A DNA stretch of 64,000 nucleotides from Brienomyrus brachyistius (taxonomy: Eukaryota > Chordata > Actinopteri > Osteoglossiformes > Mormyridae). Under the pieces are notes generated by a model that saw only the letters and a program-made list of their open reading frames with translations, made no database searches and was not told where the DNA came from. Shown in pieces: positions 37,044 through 49,800 of this stretch. The stretch is taken from NCBI RefSeq assembly GCF_023856365.1, contig NC_064548.1:18338461-18402460 (forward strand). Direction: 5' to 3'. The position numbers and the translations under genes were made by a program. Every line of letters begins with the position of its first letter. Position 1 is the first letter of the stretch.

Positions 37044-37496
37044 GGCTGGGAGAGGAGCTTCGGGAAGACCTGCCTCTTCTGGTCAACTGGTGGATTCCGT
37101 GCTTAGCTTTATCTTTAACGTGAACACTGGGCCTGTACTGCAAACATAGTGCGCTCACTGGGATTGGATGGGAGGTGTGCTGTCTGTGAAAGGATAGCCA
37201 TTCAGCGTCATCCTTATCCGTTTGCTTTTTTTTTTTTTACACACAGAAGCTGATAAAGACAGTTGAGCAGATAATAAATACTCAGTGTGCTTTTAATGGA
37301 ACATATGTAAATACAAACAATGTGTTGGTCTAATATTTTAGTAAAATCACCCATACTGGGGATCCTATACTGTATGTATCACTATGAATGTGGATTTAAA
37401 CCCTCAGCTTCAGATGGAGGGCATAATGGCTCTTTATGAACCACTGTTCTGTCTGCATTGCACTGTCAGTGCACTATGAACAAAATCTTCAGTTAA

Positions 37497-37640
37497 ATGG
37501 TAAATGGACTGCATTTATATAGCGCTTTTCTACTCCTACGAGTACTCAACGCGCTTTACATTTCATGCCTCACATTCACCCATCCACACAGTCATTCATA
37601 CACCAGTGGCGGAGGCTGCCATGCAAGGCGCCAACCTGCT
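37497..37640 (+). repeat. dispersed teleost repeat fragment
   Basis: The string TAAATGGACTGCATTTATATAGCGCTTTT and the following GAGTACTC, CGCTTTACA, GCCATGCAAGGCGCC blocks are a repeat I know to be very common in teleost genomes. I do not assign its class. Confidence 0.6.
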
Positions 37641-38485
37641 TGCTCTTCAGTCACTTTGAAAACAGAAGTAACTTCAAAACAAATACATGTACTTCACTTT
37701 AAACAGAGTTTAGATTCACTTTGTGAACTTTCATTCCGCAAGAGTGCCATGAACCCAGACAGAACTGTCACAAATCACACTAATATCCTGGAAATAATCT
37801 GTCCGTACATCCAAATAGGATCTATACATGACCATGAGATACACATTGTTCTGTATCGCAGGACGAAGGACACAGGAGCAGCAGCCGGGGCAAAACTAAA
37901 TGGGTTTTATTAAACATAAACAGGCAAGATAATAAAAGTATCACGGAGGAATCTCTTACACCAAGACTAACGGCGGGAGTTACAACAACATCAGTGTCAG
38001 GACTGGGGAACACAGGACTGGGAAGTACCTTTATACAAAGACTAACAAGGGAACAGAACAAGAGGCAGCTGGAGTGTGTCATAATATAGAAGGGCAGAAA
38101 CAAAAGGGAAGACACATACAGTACATAACAGTTGCAGCTTGTTACAGCCACACTAGGGAGAAAGAGGAGGGACATATGGACAGAACGTGACACTCAGTAT
38201 ACACTGTTTTATGATGTTGGTGTTGAGTGAAATTCAAGATTGAAATTCAGCTTCCAATTTTATAGCGAGAACATTAATGTCACATTAAGAAAAGTACCAA
38301 ATACCTCTCAGCTACATTTTTCCTAGTTAATTTGAGTGGAGCAAGGATTTTGGGGAATCTGTTGATTTGACCAAGTGCAATATTAAAATTACTTAGTAAA
38401 ATTACTCGATATCCATCGTTATCCGCACACATGTCACACAGTTCATGGGCGGGGAACTTGCAAGTTGTTACTTATACTGAATTTC

Positions 38486-38502
38486 ACCACAAGGGGGTAG
38501 CA
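38486..38502 (+). promoter_or_regulatory. CTCF-like motif upstream of f5
   Basis: ACCACAAGGGGGTAGCA is close to the CTCF core (CCACNAGGGGGCAGC), with one mismatch in the second half. It is 1.4 kb upstream of the f5 start codon. Prediction by eye. Confidence 0.5.
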
Positions 38503-40868
38503 AATTATCATCTGGAATAGGATGCGGAGCATTGCAGTATGAATATACTTGAGAAAAAGGGAAATTCCTGCAAGTGCTTTTATGTGTCACGTTTCCTATA
38601 AAGATACCCATCGTTCTCAGTCATGTCTTTACCATCGGCTCACACATAGACAATCGGGTGAATCCAACAGGGCCCAGAGTACGTTGGTAGTTAGCTAATG
38701 TCCATCATGGAAAAAGGGAATGAACTTCTGCAGGGGGAGCTTTTGATCATTCTGAACATTTCAGAGAGAAGTAACTTGCCAAACTATGCTTTTGAAATAT
38801 TGCATTTAAAACAGTGCGTGTGTTTGCATTATTAAGTATTTGCTTGCATATTTGAGCCTACACATTGCTGTACAATGCATTTTTTATAAATCTGCATAAT
38901 TTTTCGGGAAATGTGTCGTGTCAGTGTAACTTTCAGTAAGAGAAAGAAAATGGCCAATAGAGCAATTCTTTGAAAACGAAAGATGTCATGCGTGATATAA
39001 CAATGACAGCTACTGTAATATGTGTAGCTGTGAAGAGAAAAGAAAAGAATATATGTATATATTGAAGTGCCAGGCAGACCGAGGCATTGTGGCGGCGGTG
39101 AATGAAAATGATAAGTCCCGGATTGAGACGAAGTTGCTCTTTATAACAATCCTTAAAAGGAGCAGGGTCCAAATAAGCAACATTAACATGGAGACAGCCA
39201 TGCTGTGCAGATGTGGGGAGGTTGCACACTAGACAGGAAGGCTCACCAGAGCACGTCAGGGTCACACACACAACGCAGGTAAGGGTACATGGGATACTCA
39301 GAAGCACAAATGTTCACACTAACAAATGCATACGGCTGCTTGGAAGACATATACAAGGGCCTTGTACACGGCCCGCGGGCACGGTGGGGAATGCTAATCC
39401 CACCGGCGCTACAATCGATTTTTCGGGGGATTCAGACGCATGGCGTCCTGAGATACTACATGAACTTCACCTTATGGCACCCCAGTGAGCGAATGCCATT
39501 GGAAACCTACAGACCCAGAGAGAGGACGCGACGTTCTGAGGAATGTCATCTATATGGGCAACAGGAATGGATGTGATGATGCTGTAATAATAATATTAAT
39601 AATAATAATAATAATAGTGGTCCATTTGTGCAGATGATTTGTTCACATTTCAGAAGACGTCCTACCTAGTCATTCCAAAGCAGCAGATCCTGTAGGGCAC
39701 ACTAATCACAGGTTGCGTGGATTCCCAACAAGAGGCTTCCAACGAAACTAACCCTAGATTAATAAAACGCATATTCTCCAAATTTTCGTACGCAGCAAAT
39801 TCTGATATAGTCCCCTAAACAGAAAGCCTATGGTATGTGCCCAGGATACGTGTACTTGGCAAACAGACAAATAAATATGCAACTACTGCACAATCCTCAC
39901 ATGATACTAAATACCCAGTTATGAGAGGGAGATACATTCACATGTCCATCACATGGACCGCTGACATCACCAGTCCGTCTTTGTGCAGCTATGGCCTCCC
40001 AGGCATGGAAGCTTCTTTTTGCAGGTTCACTGTCACGAGCTACCATGAAGCTCAAACCCGGCCAAAAGGAGATTGTAGCTGCCGTTCAGCCATAGATTTC
40101 TGCTCTCTGATGACAGATATTTCCCGTACATAGCACAGGACCTCCCCCATTGTGCGATTTTGAAAAGCCTAGAGATGCTCCTCAAGAGTGGAAAATCCCC
40201 ATCTGCAGCTATCCTTAACAAAAACAATATTCTACCAGAATAAGTTGCCCTCTCTAATTTGCCATTCATGATTCACCAACAATTACCTTCCCACAAGTCA
40301 TTGTTCATAATAGAAGCATGTTTTCATCTGCTGCTTTCAGCATTACCTATTGAATCATTAAGAGTGTCAAGTTACCAAGAAGGATAAGTGTCTCACAAAC
40401 AAACACTCATGGAGTTGTGTGGCAGGCTGCCTTTGTCAGAGTATGTTTTCGTGTGTCTCAGTGAAGTGCGCTCTCTGAAAAACAACCCACTCTGCTATCG
40501 CTCATTTTCGCTGCCCACACAACCACCTGCTCTTATGTATTCAAACCCATAACCCTTAAAGCAGGAATTGGACATTTGTGGAATGGTGCGAAATTAAAAA
40601 TATCACCAATTTCTTCTGCCTTCATCATTTTCATTTGTAATTTTTTTTTGTAATTGTTTGAAATGTTACGTATAGACAGTAACATACATTTAAACAAAAC
40701 AGAATAAAATAATAGATTCAGATTTGTCTTAAACAGCTGTGGTTTACCTCCGAGCAAATTTCCTTTTACCTAATCTCGAATATGTTAGATAGGAATCGTT
40801 CGATACTCGTGATCTGAGGGATCACCAATCTGCCTGCACACAGTTGAGCATGTCCGTGGCAAAATATT

Positions 40869-40874
40869 TTTATT
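40869..40874 (-). terminator. ccdc80 polyadenylation signal (candidate)
   Basis: Canonical AATAAA on the minus strand about 530 bp past the ccdc80 stop. I saw no closer canonical signal. Confidence 0.5.
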
Positions 40875-41404
40875 GAGGAATAAACAAAAAAACTTTGTAG
40901 GTTACATTTTTATATATCATGCCCATTAGAAAAACTGCATTTTGATCAAAAATGGTTTTGACCCCTGGATGATACATATGACTTGACTATTGACTTACGT
41001 CACTAATACAGACAATTACCCTGCAGGAGGCCCAACATGCCTGAAGAGGGCAGTATAGAACAAAAATCATCTGCTCCTTTAGCAAAAACCGATGTCATAT
41101 AGAACTTATGCATAAAACATGTGTATACAAATAACACAACAAAGCCAAAAACAACTAAAACAAAAGGTACTAGAAACATCTATCCACTGACACAGAGTAC
41201 ATTCCTTACAAAAGACAAACAAAAAATGTAAAAAACAACTTTTTATATATGAATGCAGCATCAGTACAAGTGAAATAAGTTTGAAAATGTGTAGCCGCTT
41301 TAAATTATACACTGGGGAAAGACTGTTTAAGTCACAAGAATGGGATTTTGGCTCAGTCCACATAAAATATAAATAAACTACAGTCCACAGTTGAAGAATT
41401 TTCC

Positions 41405-43816
41405 TTAGTAACCGTAGCCTTGGTGATAACCATCTTGGTAACCATCATGGTAACCCTGGTTATGGTAACCATAACCTCCGTATTCTTCCTCCGGACATCT
41501 CATACCCAGCGACTGCTGGATGGCCATCTCCTGCCTGCGCAGCTGCATGGAATCCACCATGTCGTAAATGATGGCCATCGACCACATGGGGGAGGGGAAC
41601 CAGGATTTGACGTTGCCATCTTTCCCCACAAGCAGCATGGAAAAGTATTCAGGACTAATCTGGAAGTAGTTCCTGATGTCCCCCACCAGAGAGGCCGAGA
41701 GTCCCTCTCGTTCCACAGTAGCACTTCCTGCAAGCAAGCAGATCGATTAGTTTTAGCATACCTTAAGATCCTAACATCTTAACAGCTTAAATATACATTG
41801 ATAACAAACATTATACTGTAAGATAGCAACAAATATACTGCCTGGCCAAAAAAAACGGTACACACTTTAAAATTTCGTTGGACCACATTTAGCTTTGATT
41901 ATGGTTCACATTCGCCAGTGCTTTGTTCCCACATGCTCTTGCAACATATCAACATTTTTTTCATTCAGATTTACATTAATTTCTCGTGGAGATCTTGTAT
42001 CAATGATAGGTGGGTTGAACCACTCCGTAAAGTCTTCTTCAGCAGATCTCAGAGACTTTCAGTGGGGTTAAGGTCAAGACTCTGTGGTGGCCAGTTCATG
42101 TGTGAAAATGATTCTTCATGCTCCCTAAACCACTCTTTGACAATTCGAGCCTGATGAATCTTGGCATTCTCGGCCTGGAATATGCCCATGACATCAGGAA
42201 AGGACAAATCCATTCATGATGGATAGAGGGGTTATCTGGACATTCAGGAGATTCAGGTACTCAGCTGACTTCACTTTATTGCTACATAACATTGCTGAGC
42301 TGTAATAATGATCCAATCATTGGCTCTTAAGTACTTGCTGATTTAAATTCAAATTCAAATAAAAAAAAAAAAATTTTGGCCGGGCAGAGTATCATAATCA
42401 CATATCATATAATGTATAATCATAAGTAATTGTATAATCATTTGATGTCAGTGCTGCTGCTTTCTTTCACGTTACTCAGTAGACAAACCCACAATACTTT
42501 CACCTGTGACACCCTTACCGTTTATGGCATAGAGCTCCAGCACCCCTCCCATGTCCACTGGATCGACCCCCGTCAATTTCAGAATGGACATGTGACGTAA
42601 ACCTGGAGGAAGAGGCCCTTGCTGGTCAAATACAGTGAGGCACCTGACATTCATTCCATCTCCATACAATTGAAATTCCGCATGCGCTTGCTTTACACAA
42701 CGGTTTGGGTACTATTGTGGTGAGCAGCTCCGCAGGCAAAGTCTCTGCGCCTGTGATCGGAAGACTGCCACTTGGAACCCCAGCCTTGGCAGGAGTCACG
42801 TGACCGTGGGGCCTTGAGCAAGGTCCTTAACGCCCAGCTCCGGGGCTGCCACACATCCTAATCTCCACCGTTGGAGAGCAAGGTGGGGTAGGCGAAGAGA
42901 AGAATTCCGGCGTGCAAATAAAGGATGTAATCTTATATACAGTACTGTGCAAAAGTCTAAGGCGGTCAAAGAAAACACCATATAAATGATTTTCATGTTG
43001 GTACATAACCTGATATTATGCCGGTCAAAGAGTGTCAGCTCAAAAACTCTCCTTGCAGTAACTCTCCAATATACCCATATATTTTTTGAGTTGACCACTA
43101 CCTGACCTTGTTCGGCTAATTAATATCTCTGAGATATTTAATTAATGAATTAATTAATTGAGCTGGGGGAGCAATTTAGTAGTCTTCATACTAAGGAGAG
43201 GTTTGGGAACCACAGTAGTCTTCATATAACCATCCAACATGATATCGGTAACTTTTTGGAGAACAGTTAATTTGCAGATGTTATGTTAAATTGGGTTAAT
43301 CTGTTTTTTTGTGAGCAAATATACACTTACTACTCAGATAAATAGTCTTAAACGTTGCATATTACTGTATATGAAAAATAAACACACATTGACCAAAAAT
43401 GACACATACAACTAAGCCTTTTCGCAAGCATGTGAAACCCGCCTTTCTGTGAGTCACACATATAGTCTCACCCAGGTTACAGCCTTGGCTGCTCAGGGCT
43501 TGGAGCTGCTGTTGATAGGCCCATTCCTCATCGCTGGGGGAGGAGATGATAAATATTCGACGTCTCCAGCGGAACCTGAGGTCAGACACTACAATCAGCA
43601 CATTCTGCTGCTACAGTTATCCGCCAGTCCCAGCAGATGAGATACAATTCGTGGATCTGGTCAAGGCTGTTGTCCTTCACACATTGGCTCATACTAAGCA
43701 GTTCATCTCTAGCAGTTAATAGGTAATTCAATGTTTTCAAAGCCGCCACTGAAATATGACATTACCAGAAAGCATTGCAAAAAACTGACTGAAGGTTAGT
43801 TTAATGTGGAACAAAT

Positions 43817-43848
<32 letters not shown>

Positions 43849-46800
43849 GCATTTTTTTTTCTTTAATTACATTGTAGATAATACATGGTAGATGTTCTCC
43901 CCATGTCGTCATGGGGTTTCCTCCGCGTACTCTGGTTTCCCCCCACAGTCCAAAAACATGCTGAGGCTAATTGGACTTGCTAAATTGGCCATATGAATGC
44001 ATGTGAGAGTGAATGGTGTGTGAGTGTGCCCTGCGATGGGCTGGCCCCCCATCCTGGGTTGTTCCCTGCCTCGTGCCCATTGCTTCCAGGATAGGCTCCG
44101 GACCCCCCGCGACCCAGTAGGATAAGCGGTTTGGAAAATGGATGGATGGATGGATGGATGGATGAACATCTCATATGAATCCTATGAATCTCATGAGACT
44201 AGCTTAGTAACCACTTCCACTCAATGTGCCGAACTCGTTAACTTGTCGATTGTTGACCAGAGTCAGGAGTAGTGAGTCACAGCTACCATCAGGCCGGGCG
44301 TTCACACAGCACCAATACAACGGGTTACGGTATGCAGAGGGGCACTGAAGGCAATATGTCTACAGACAGCCTACGCAAAGCAAATACAAGTGAATTTAAT
44401 AAGGCTGCTGTTTGCTGTCATATGATAATTTGTCAAATATGTTTAGATTTTTAATGAATGGATGTACAAACAGGTCGATTCTGAAAAGAATCAGCTCAAA
44501 AAAACAATTCGCTCCCAAATCGCACATCACTAACATTCACTTGCAGAGCTGTTTTTGCGTGCAAATAGGTGCAGTGTAGCTCTCATAGTGCTTATCGGCA
44601 CTTGGATACCGATATACCAGTCATATTAGCACAGACTCGTAGTGTGATATGACGCTCTGTAGCGGGATTATCTGTATCTCATCGTTCTGTGACACTACCT
44701 TGAGAGGAAGTTCTCTAAAGATCTCGCCTTGTCTTCTTTCTTGCACATCACACCATCCCTCCTCTGTTGTTCCATCTCTTGGATTCGTGAGGTGAAGGTG
44801 TCAATGTAGTCGAACACCGCCTTCATGGAGATGGGTACTTCATAGTATTGCTGTAATGAATGAATGAGTCGGAAACACATTAAATTTGTATATTTTGATT
44901 AAGACTATCCGTCATGAGTATTCAGCAGCTAGTAGGATTGCTATCACTCATTTATAATTCATCTGAAAGGTTTAACAGACTAATCCATTCCATTCCATTC
45001 TGAGCTGCTTATCCTGGGTCGGGCGGTGGGGGGATCAGTCTAAGCGGGGATGCCCAGACCTCCCTCTCCCCAGCCACCTCCTCCAGCTCCACCAGGGGAA
45101 TACCAAGGCGTTCCCAGGCCAGCTGAGGGGCATGATCATTTGCCCTTTCCCAGTCCACAAAACACATGCAGACTGGTTGGGTAAACTCCCATGAACTCTC
45201 CAGTATCCTTGTGAGGTTGAAGAGCTGGTCCAGCATAGAATCCACATTGTTCCTCCTGGACCCTTCTGGTAAGGTCTACTCCGGCATAGACTTTAGCAGG
45301 GAGGCTGAGGAGTGTAATCCCCCTACAGGTGGGACACATCCTCCAGTCCCCTTTATTAAAATTTGGGACCACCACCTCAGTCCTCCAATCCAAAGGCACT
45401 GTCCCCAACGTCCACGCAATGTTGAAGAGGCGTGTCAGCCAAGACAGCCCAACAGCATGAAGAGCTTTCAAGAACTCAGGGCGAATCTAACAGACTAGTC
45501 TCTTAGGCTAATAAGAATTAGGCCTAGTGAATTTGGTATTAATTAATCTCACTGAAGATCAACAACATTTTAAGCTAGATGAGCAAGTCTCTAGTACGAA
45601 ACATCTTAGGGAATGACAGAAGATCCTCCATAGCGCGTCTTTAATAAGAATGGTGATTGAAGGCGTCACAAAAAAGAAAAAACTACAAATATTGGATTCA
45701 TGTTTTTAAATAGTCCACTCACGAAAAAAAATCACGCAACAGATGCACTGTTTACAAACAAACAAACAAAGAGGCAGGATAATTCTGCATTCCATTTACC
45801 TCAGAGGATGGAACTGGGAATGACATCACACCCCAGTTAACCGCATTCTAGTACAGTGGGAAAGCCATTTAGCAATACCAGGGACCCGTTTCAAAATGCA
45901 AGATTTCTTGCTTAGCTGGATAACTTGTCGGATTTAATTTAGCCCAGTTCAAATGGCCTTTATCTTTGTTCATTTACATTTAGTCCAGACTAATAATTCA
46001 GAGTACAGCCATCTTGAATTCTGAGCTCGGCGTTGTGCAGATCCGTCTGACTTCACGAGTGAGAATTACAACGTCAGGGGGCATTCCAGGTGAAATTTCT
46101 AACTAGGAACTTGGGATTTCCGAGTTACGAGTTCAGATGGAACGCAGCATAGGTCCAACAGCCGTGTGATCCTGCCACATTTGTGAAAGTGCAGCTGAGC
46201 GTACGGAATCGCCTACATTACCTTCACTTTCACGTCAAAGTCGGTCAGCACCATGAAGAACTCGTTCTCTGTCATGCCAAAGCCCTTTCGCAGCTCAGCG
46301 ATGAGATCTTGATTTACAAGGTCCCCTTTTCTCAGGCCTTTCATGGGCTTGTCATGCTCTGCAACAGAAAAGCCTTTTCAAACGCTCACATACATGACAT
46401 TGCCCTGACTACACAAAACCTGACTCTTCACAGGGACCCAGCCACCTGGAATGGTATGTTATAATTTATTTTAGGCAGCTCTACTCAACTTTAGTCTAAA
46501 CTCTAAAACACCTACACAACTAAAACTAAGCCTTTGATCATAAGCAAAAAACAGCAGAAATGTAACACCTACAGGTATGTACATTTGTTTCTTCATAAAG
46601 ATGACACAAAAACTCAATCAATTTTGATTTCAGACATACTGGCGATACAAAACAGCTTTATTCGAGTAATTGTAAGAATAGAGGTGTACTATTATCATAT
46701 GATCGTTTCATGGGTGGGGGGCGGCATGGTGGTGCAGTGGTTAGCACTTTTGCCTCACACCTCTGGGACTCGGGTTCGAGTCTCCATCTGGGTCACATGT

Positions 46801-49800
46801 GTGTGGAGTTTGCATGTTCTCCCCATGTCGTCGTGGGGTTTCCTCCAGGTACTCCGGTTTCCCCCCACAGTCCAAAGACATGCTGAGGCTAATTGGAGTT
46901 GCTAAATTGCCCGTAGGTGTGCATGTGTGAGTGAATGATGTGTGACTGTGCCCTGTGATGAGCTGGCCCCCCATCCTGGGTTGTTCCCTGCCTCGTGTCC
47001 ATTGCTTCTGCGATAGGCTCCAGACCCCCCGTGACCCAGTAGGATAAGCGGTGTGGAAAATGGATGGATGGATGTTTCACATGTTCATTTTTAAATGAAT
47101 AGAATAGTGCATGATCCAGAAGCAGTGTCGCATTTTGTTATTCCTTACAATTAGGCAGCTGAATGGAGCACTGTAGCCAGATACCACACTGTGTCTGTCT
47201 GTGTGTGTGTGTGTGAGTGTGTGTGTGTGTCCTGGATTTGTGCTTTACTTACAGCCAAGAAAGAACATTGGTTTCCCTTACTGAGAAAGCGAAGCTGGTG
47301 CCAAATGCAACACCAAAACGTGTGAGCTATTACAATGTACACTGTTCAAATATTAGCAGCCTTCACCTCACATTAATAAGCTATTTTATGTAACATTTTA
47401 TTTGAAAGGGCATGAATAATATAGTAATACACGCTTACTTAATGCATTTACTTACCAGAAACTAATTGTTAATTATGTACTGATCCATGTTCATTCATCA
47501 GTAATAAATCGTGATGTTTCATGTTAGTTCATGATTTGTTCTTAAGTAGTAACTGTGTAACTAAGTTATTTAAGTAGAGTGTTGCCTGTTATTTATTGAG
47601 TAATGTGTTACCCTGTTTTATGTTTCGAGAATTGCTCCACTCAAAACATGACATATTGTTGGTGTTACAAGTCATGGCAGAACACATGCTGGCTGAGCAA
47701 AGATCGAGCTGCTGTGGTTTGGAAGCGAGAGGAAGCTGAGGTGGGAATGATAGATAAATTGGATTTTGGCACTCTTAGCTTGTCAGACTGCTCTATCAGG
47801 TACGTTGACATAATGTATGTTGTATCATTTCAGCACAGTATTTCACAGACGTTGGTAGAGATAACCCCTAAATTAGGACGTCATGCAGAATCAGCAGTAC
47901 TTATTTAGAGTGTCTGGCAAATCAAAATGAGTTATCCGAAGTATCATGATAATTCTTGTGCTGGTAAAATTACACAGTGTTTAGCTATTAGTGGTAGAAA
48001 CAAAAAAGCTGTAACTATGTTTAAATATTTTTTTGAAAATTAAAGTTCATTCTTAAAGCAAGCATAGCTACCTAAGCTAAATAAATGTCCAGTACCACAA
48101 AATACCCAGCAAAGTCGCGTCCAACAGATGTGGTCGATTTTCAAAGACGTGCATCCATCAGGTTAAATTGCAAAGCATACAGTCTCAAATCTGAAGGTGC
48201 TCTGGAGTAACATATTACACGGATGGATTTGGATGGCCATGTCATTTACTGGTGCTTCGAACCACACAGGAAGCAACACGCTGCATATCATTTAGGCTTA
48301 AGACAGGCAAAGCAAAACTCACCTAGCTGGTAATGGTCAATTTTCATCGTGCTGTTTTCCAGATTCCCAAAGATAGTTATAACGGAGAGTTTCCTGATAG
48401 CCATCTCGCACACATTCTCCAGGTACTCGTCCCTTTGCTGGACATACATGCGGTGCTCCTCAGTGGGGCTGGTGATCAGCTGCGGGGAGATGGCTTTGTT
48501 ATGCACACTGAAGGCCGGAGCCACATCCCACACAGACTGCACATCTCCATGCATTTTTGCACATCACATTAAAACAAAATTCCTGACTTTTTTTTATCAC
48601 ATTTTTGTTACATTGTTTTACCTTCTTTCACCATCACAGTTTTAACAATGCCAGGAGAATTATGCTTGATTTACCTTCAACAACATCCTGTTGAAAGCTA
48701 CCGTATCAAAATATCGGTTCAAAACATACTCACAAGCAGCCGTCTTCTACTTTCAAAGTAATCCATAAAAGAAGTTAAAACTCCCTTGGAAGGTGGTGGT
48801 TTCTTTGAAGACTTCTGTATTTCGTCTTTCTCTTGGTTCTTGGGTGCCTGCTTGTCCGTCTTTTTGGTGTGACCTTCTCCTTTCCCATCTTTAAGTGACT
48901 TTGCCTTCTTCTCCTCTTTATCCTTTTTCACTGACTTTTCGGTCTTGTCACCCCTCTTTTTCTTCTCTGCGTTATCCTTCTTCTTGTTTTTCTTGGCAGC
49001 GACAGGCTCTCGCTCCGTGCTATCTGGAAGTCCAGCAGTAGGTCTGCTTTCCGTATATGTATCTTTATATTTATTGGTTCTTACCGTTCCAGCACTTAGA
49101 TTTTTGTGTTGTTTTGTTTTAGTTTGTCTAGGTTTCATTATCGTGACACCAGCGTTCTCGTTATTGTAATTCTTTTTGTCTGCGTGATTGTCTCCATGGC
49201 GGCCAGTGTAAGCTTTGGTGTAGTAATCAAGTGGGTGAGTTGGGTAAGGAGTTGTTCTGGGTTTACTTCTGCCCTTGACAAGGTCTCTAGTAAGAGGCTG
49301 GAGTTCAGAGTCATCCTTGGCTCTGGACGCTGAAATCCGGTGATTTATCCTTGGAGCTTTAGTGGGTTCCGGAGTAGAAGCTGAGATGGTGGTATCAGGA
49401 GGAGCTGTTGTGGTTGTCTGTGTAGTCGTAGTGGTTGGCACAGTGGTAGTAGTGGGTCGGGTAGTGGTAGTCGTCGTTGTTGTTGTTGCTGCGGTTGTCG
49501 TGGTTGTAGTTGTTGAGGTCGTAGTCGTTTTAGAGGTGGTTGTTGGGAGCACAGTAGTCTGAACTGGCCTGGGGGTTGGTTTCTTCTGTGGTCTCCGTTC
49601 AGCAGGCACACCCACTTGGGGATCAGAGTCGGGGGTCCCCATTACATCACTCTCAACGACTTGTCCCTCCACGCCAGCCTCCTTGCACTTCTGCACAAAG
49701 CCCCTCTGCCTGACCTTCTCCAACTTGCGCACAGGGGCCCGATCGATCACCTCGTACATGGCCTCCAGCCTGACAGGGTAAGGGTACCGCTCCTCTACTT

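Larger units (their letters stand above)
37044..40854. other. f5-ccdc80 intergenic region
   Basis: The left edge holds the f5 promoter, in which I see no clear TATA box. Further right are dispersed repeats and a CTCF-like motif (38486-38502). Open frames at 38933-39307 and 39289-39576 have no recognisable family motifs and no coherent splice sites. The right edge is the ccdc80 3' flank. Confidence 0.5.

Noticed and set aside
37850..38200. Possible LTR or other transposon between f5 and ccdc80
   Set aside because: Composition looks repeat-like but I could not find terminal repeats or target duplications to bound it.
38933..39576. Overlapping open frames on both strands between f5 and ccdc80
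   Set aside because: No recognisable domain, no coherent splice sites, overlapping frames on both strands.
49362..49562. Valine-rich plus-strand open frame
   Set aside because: Antisense shadow of the threonine-rich segment of ccdc80.
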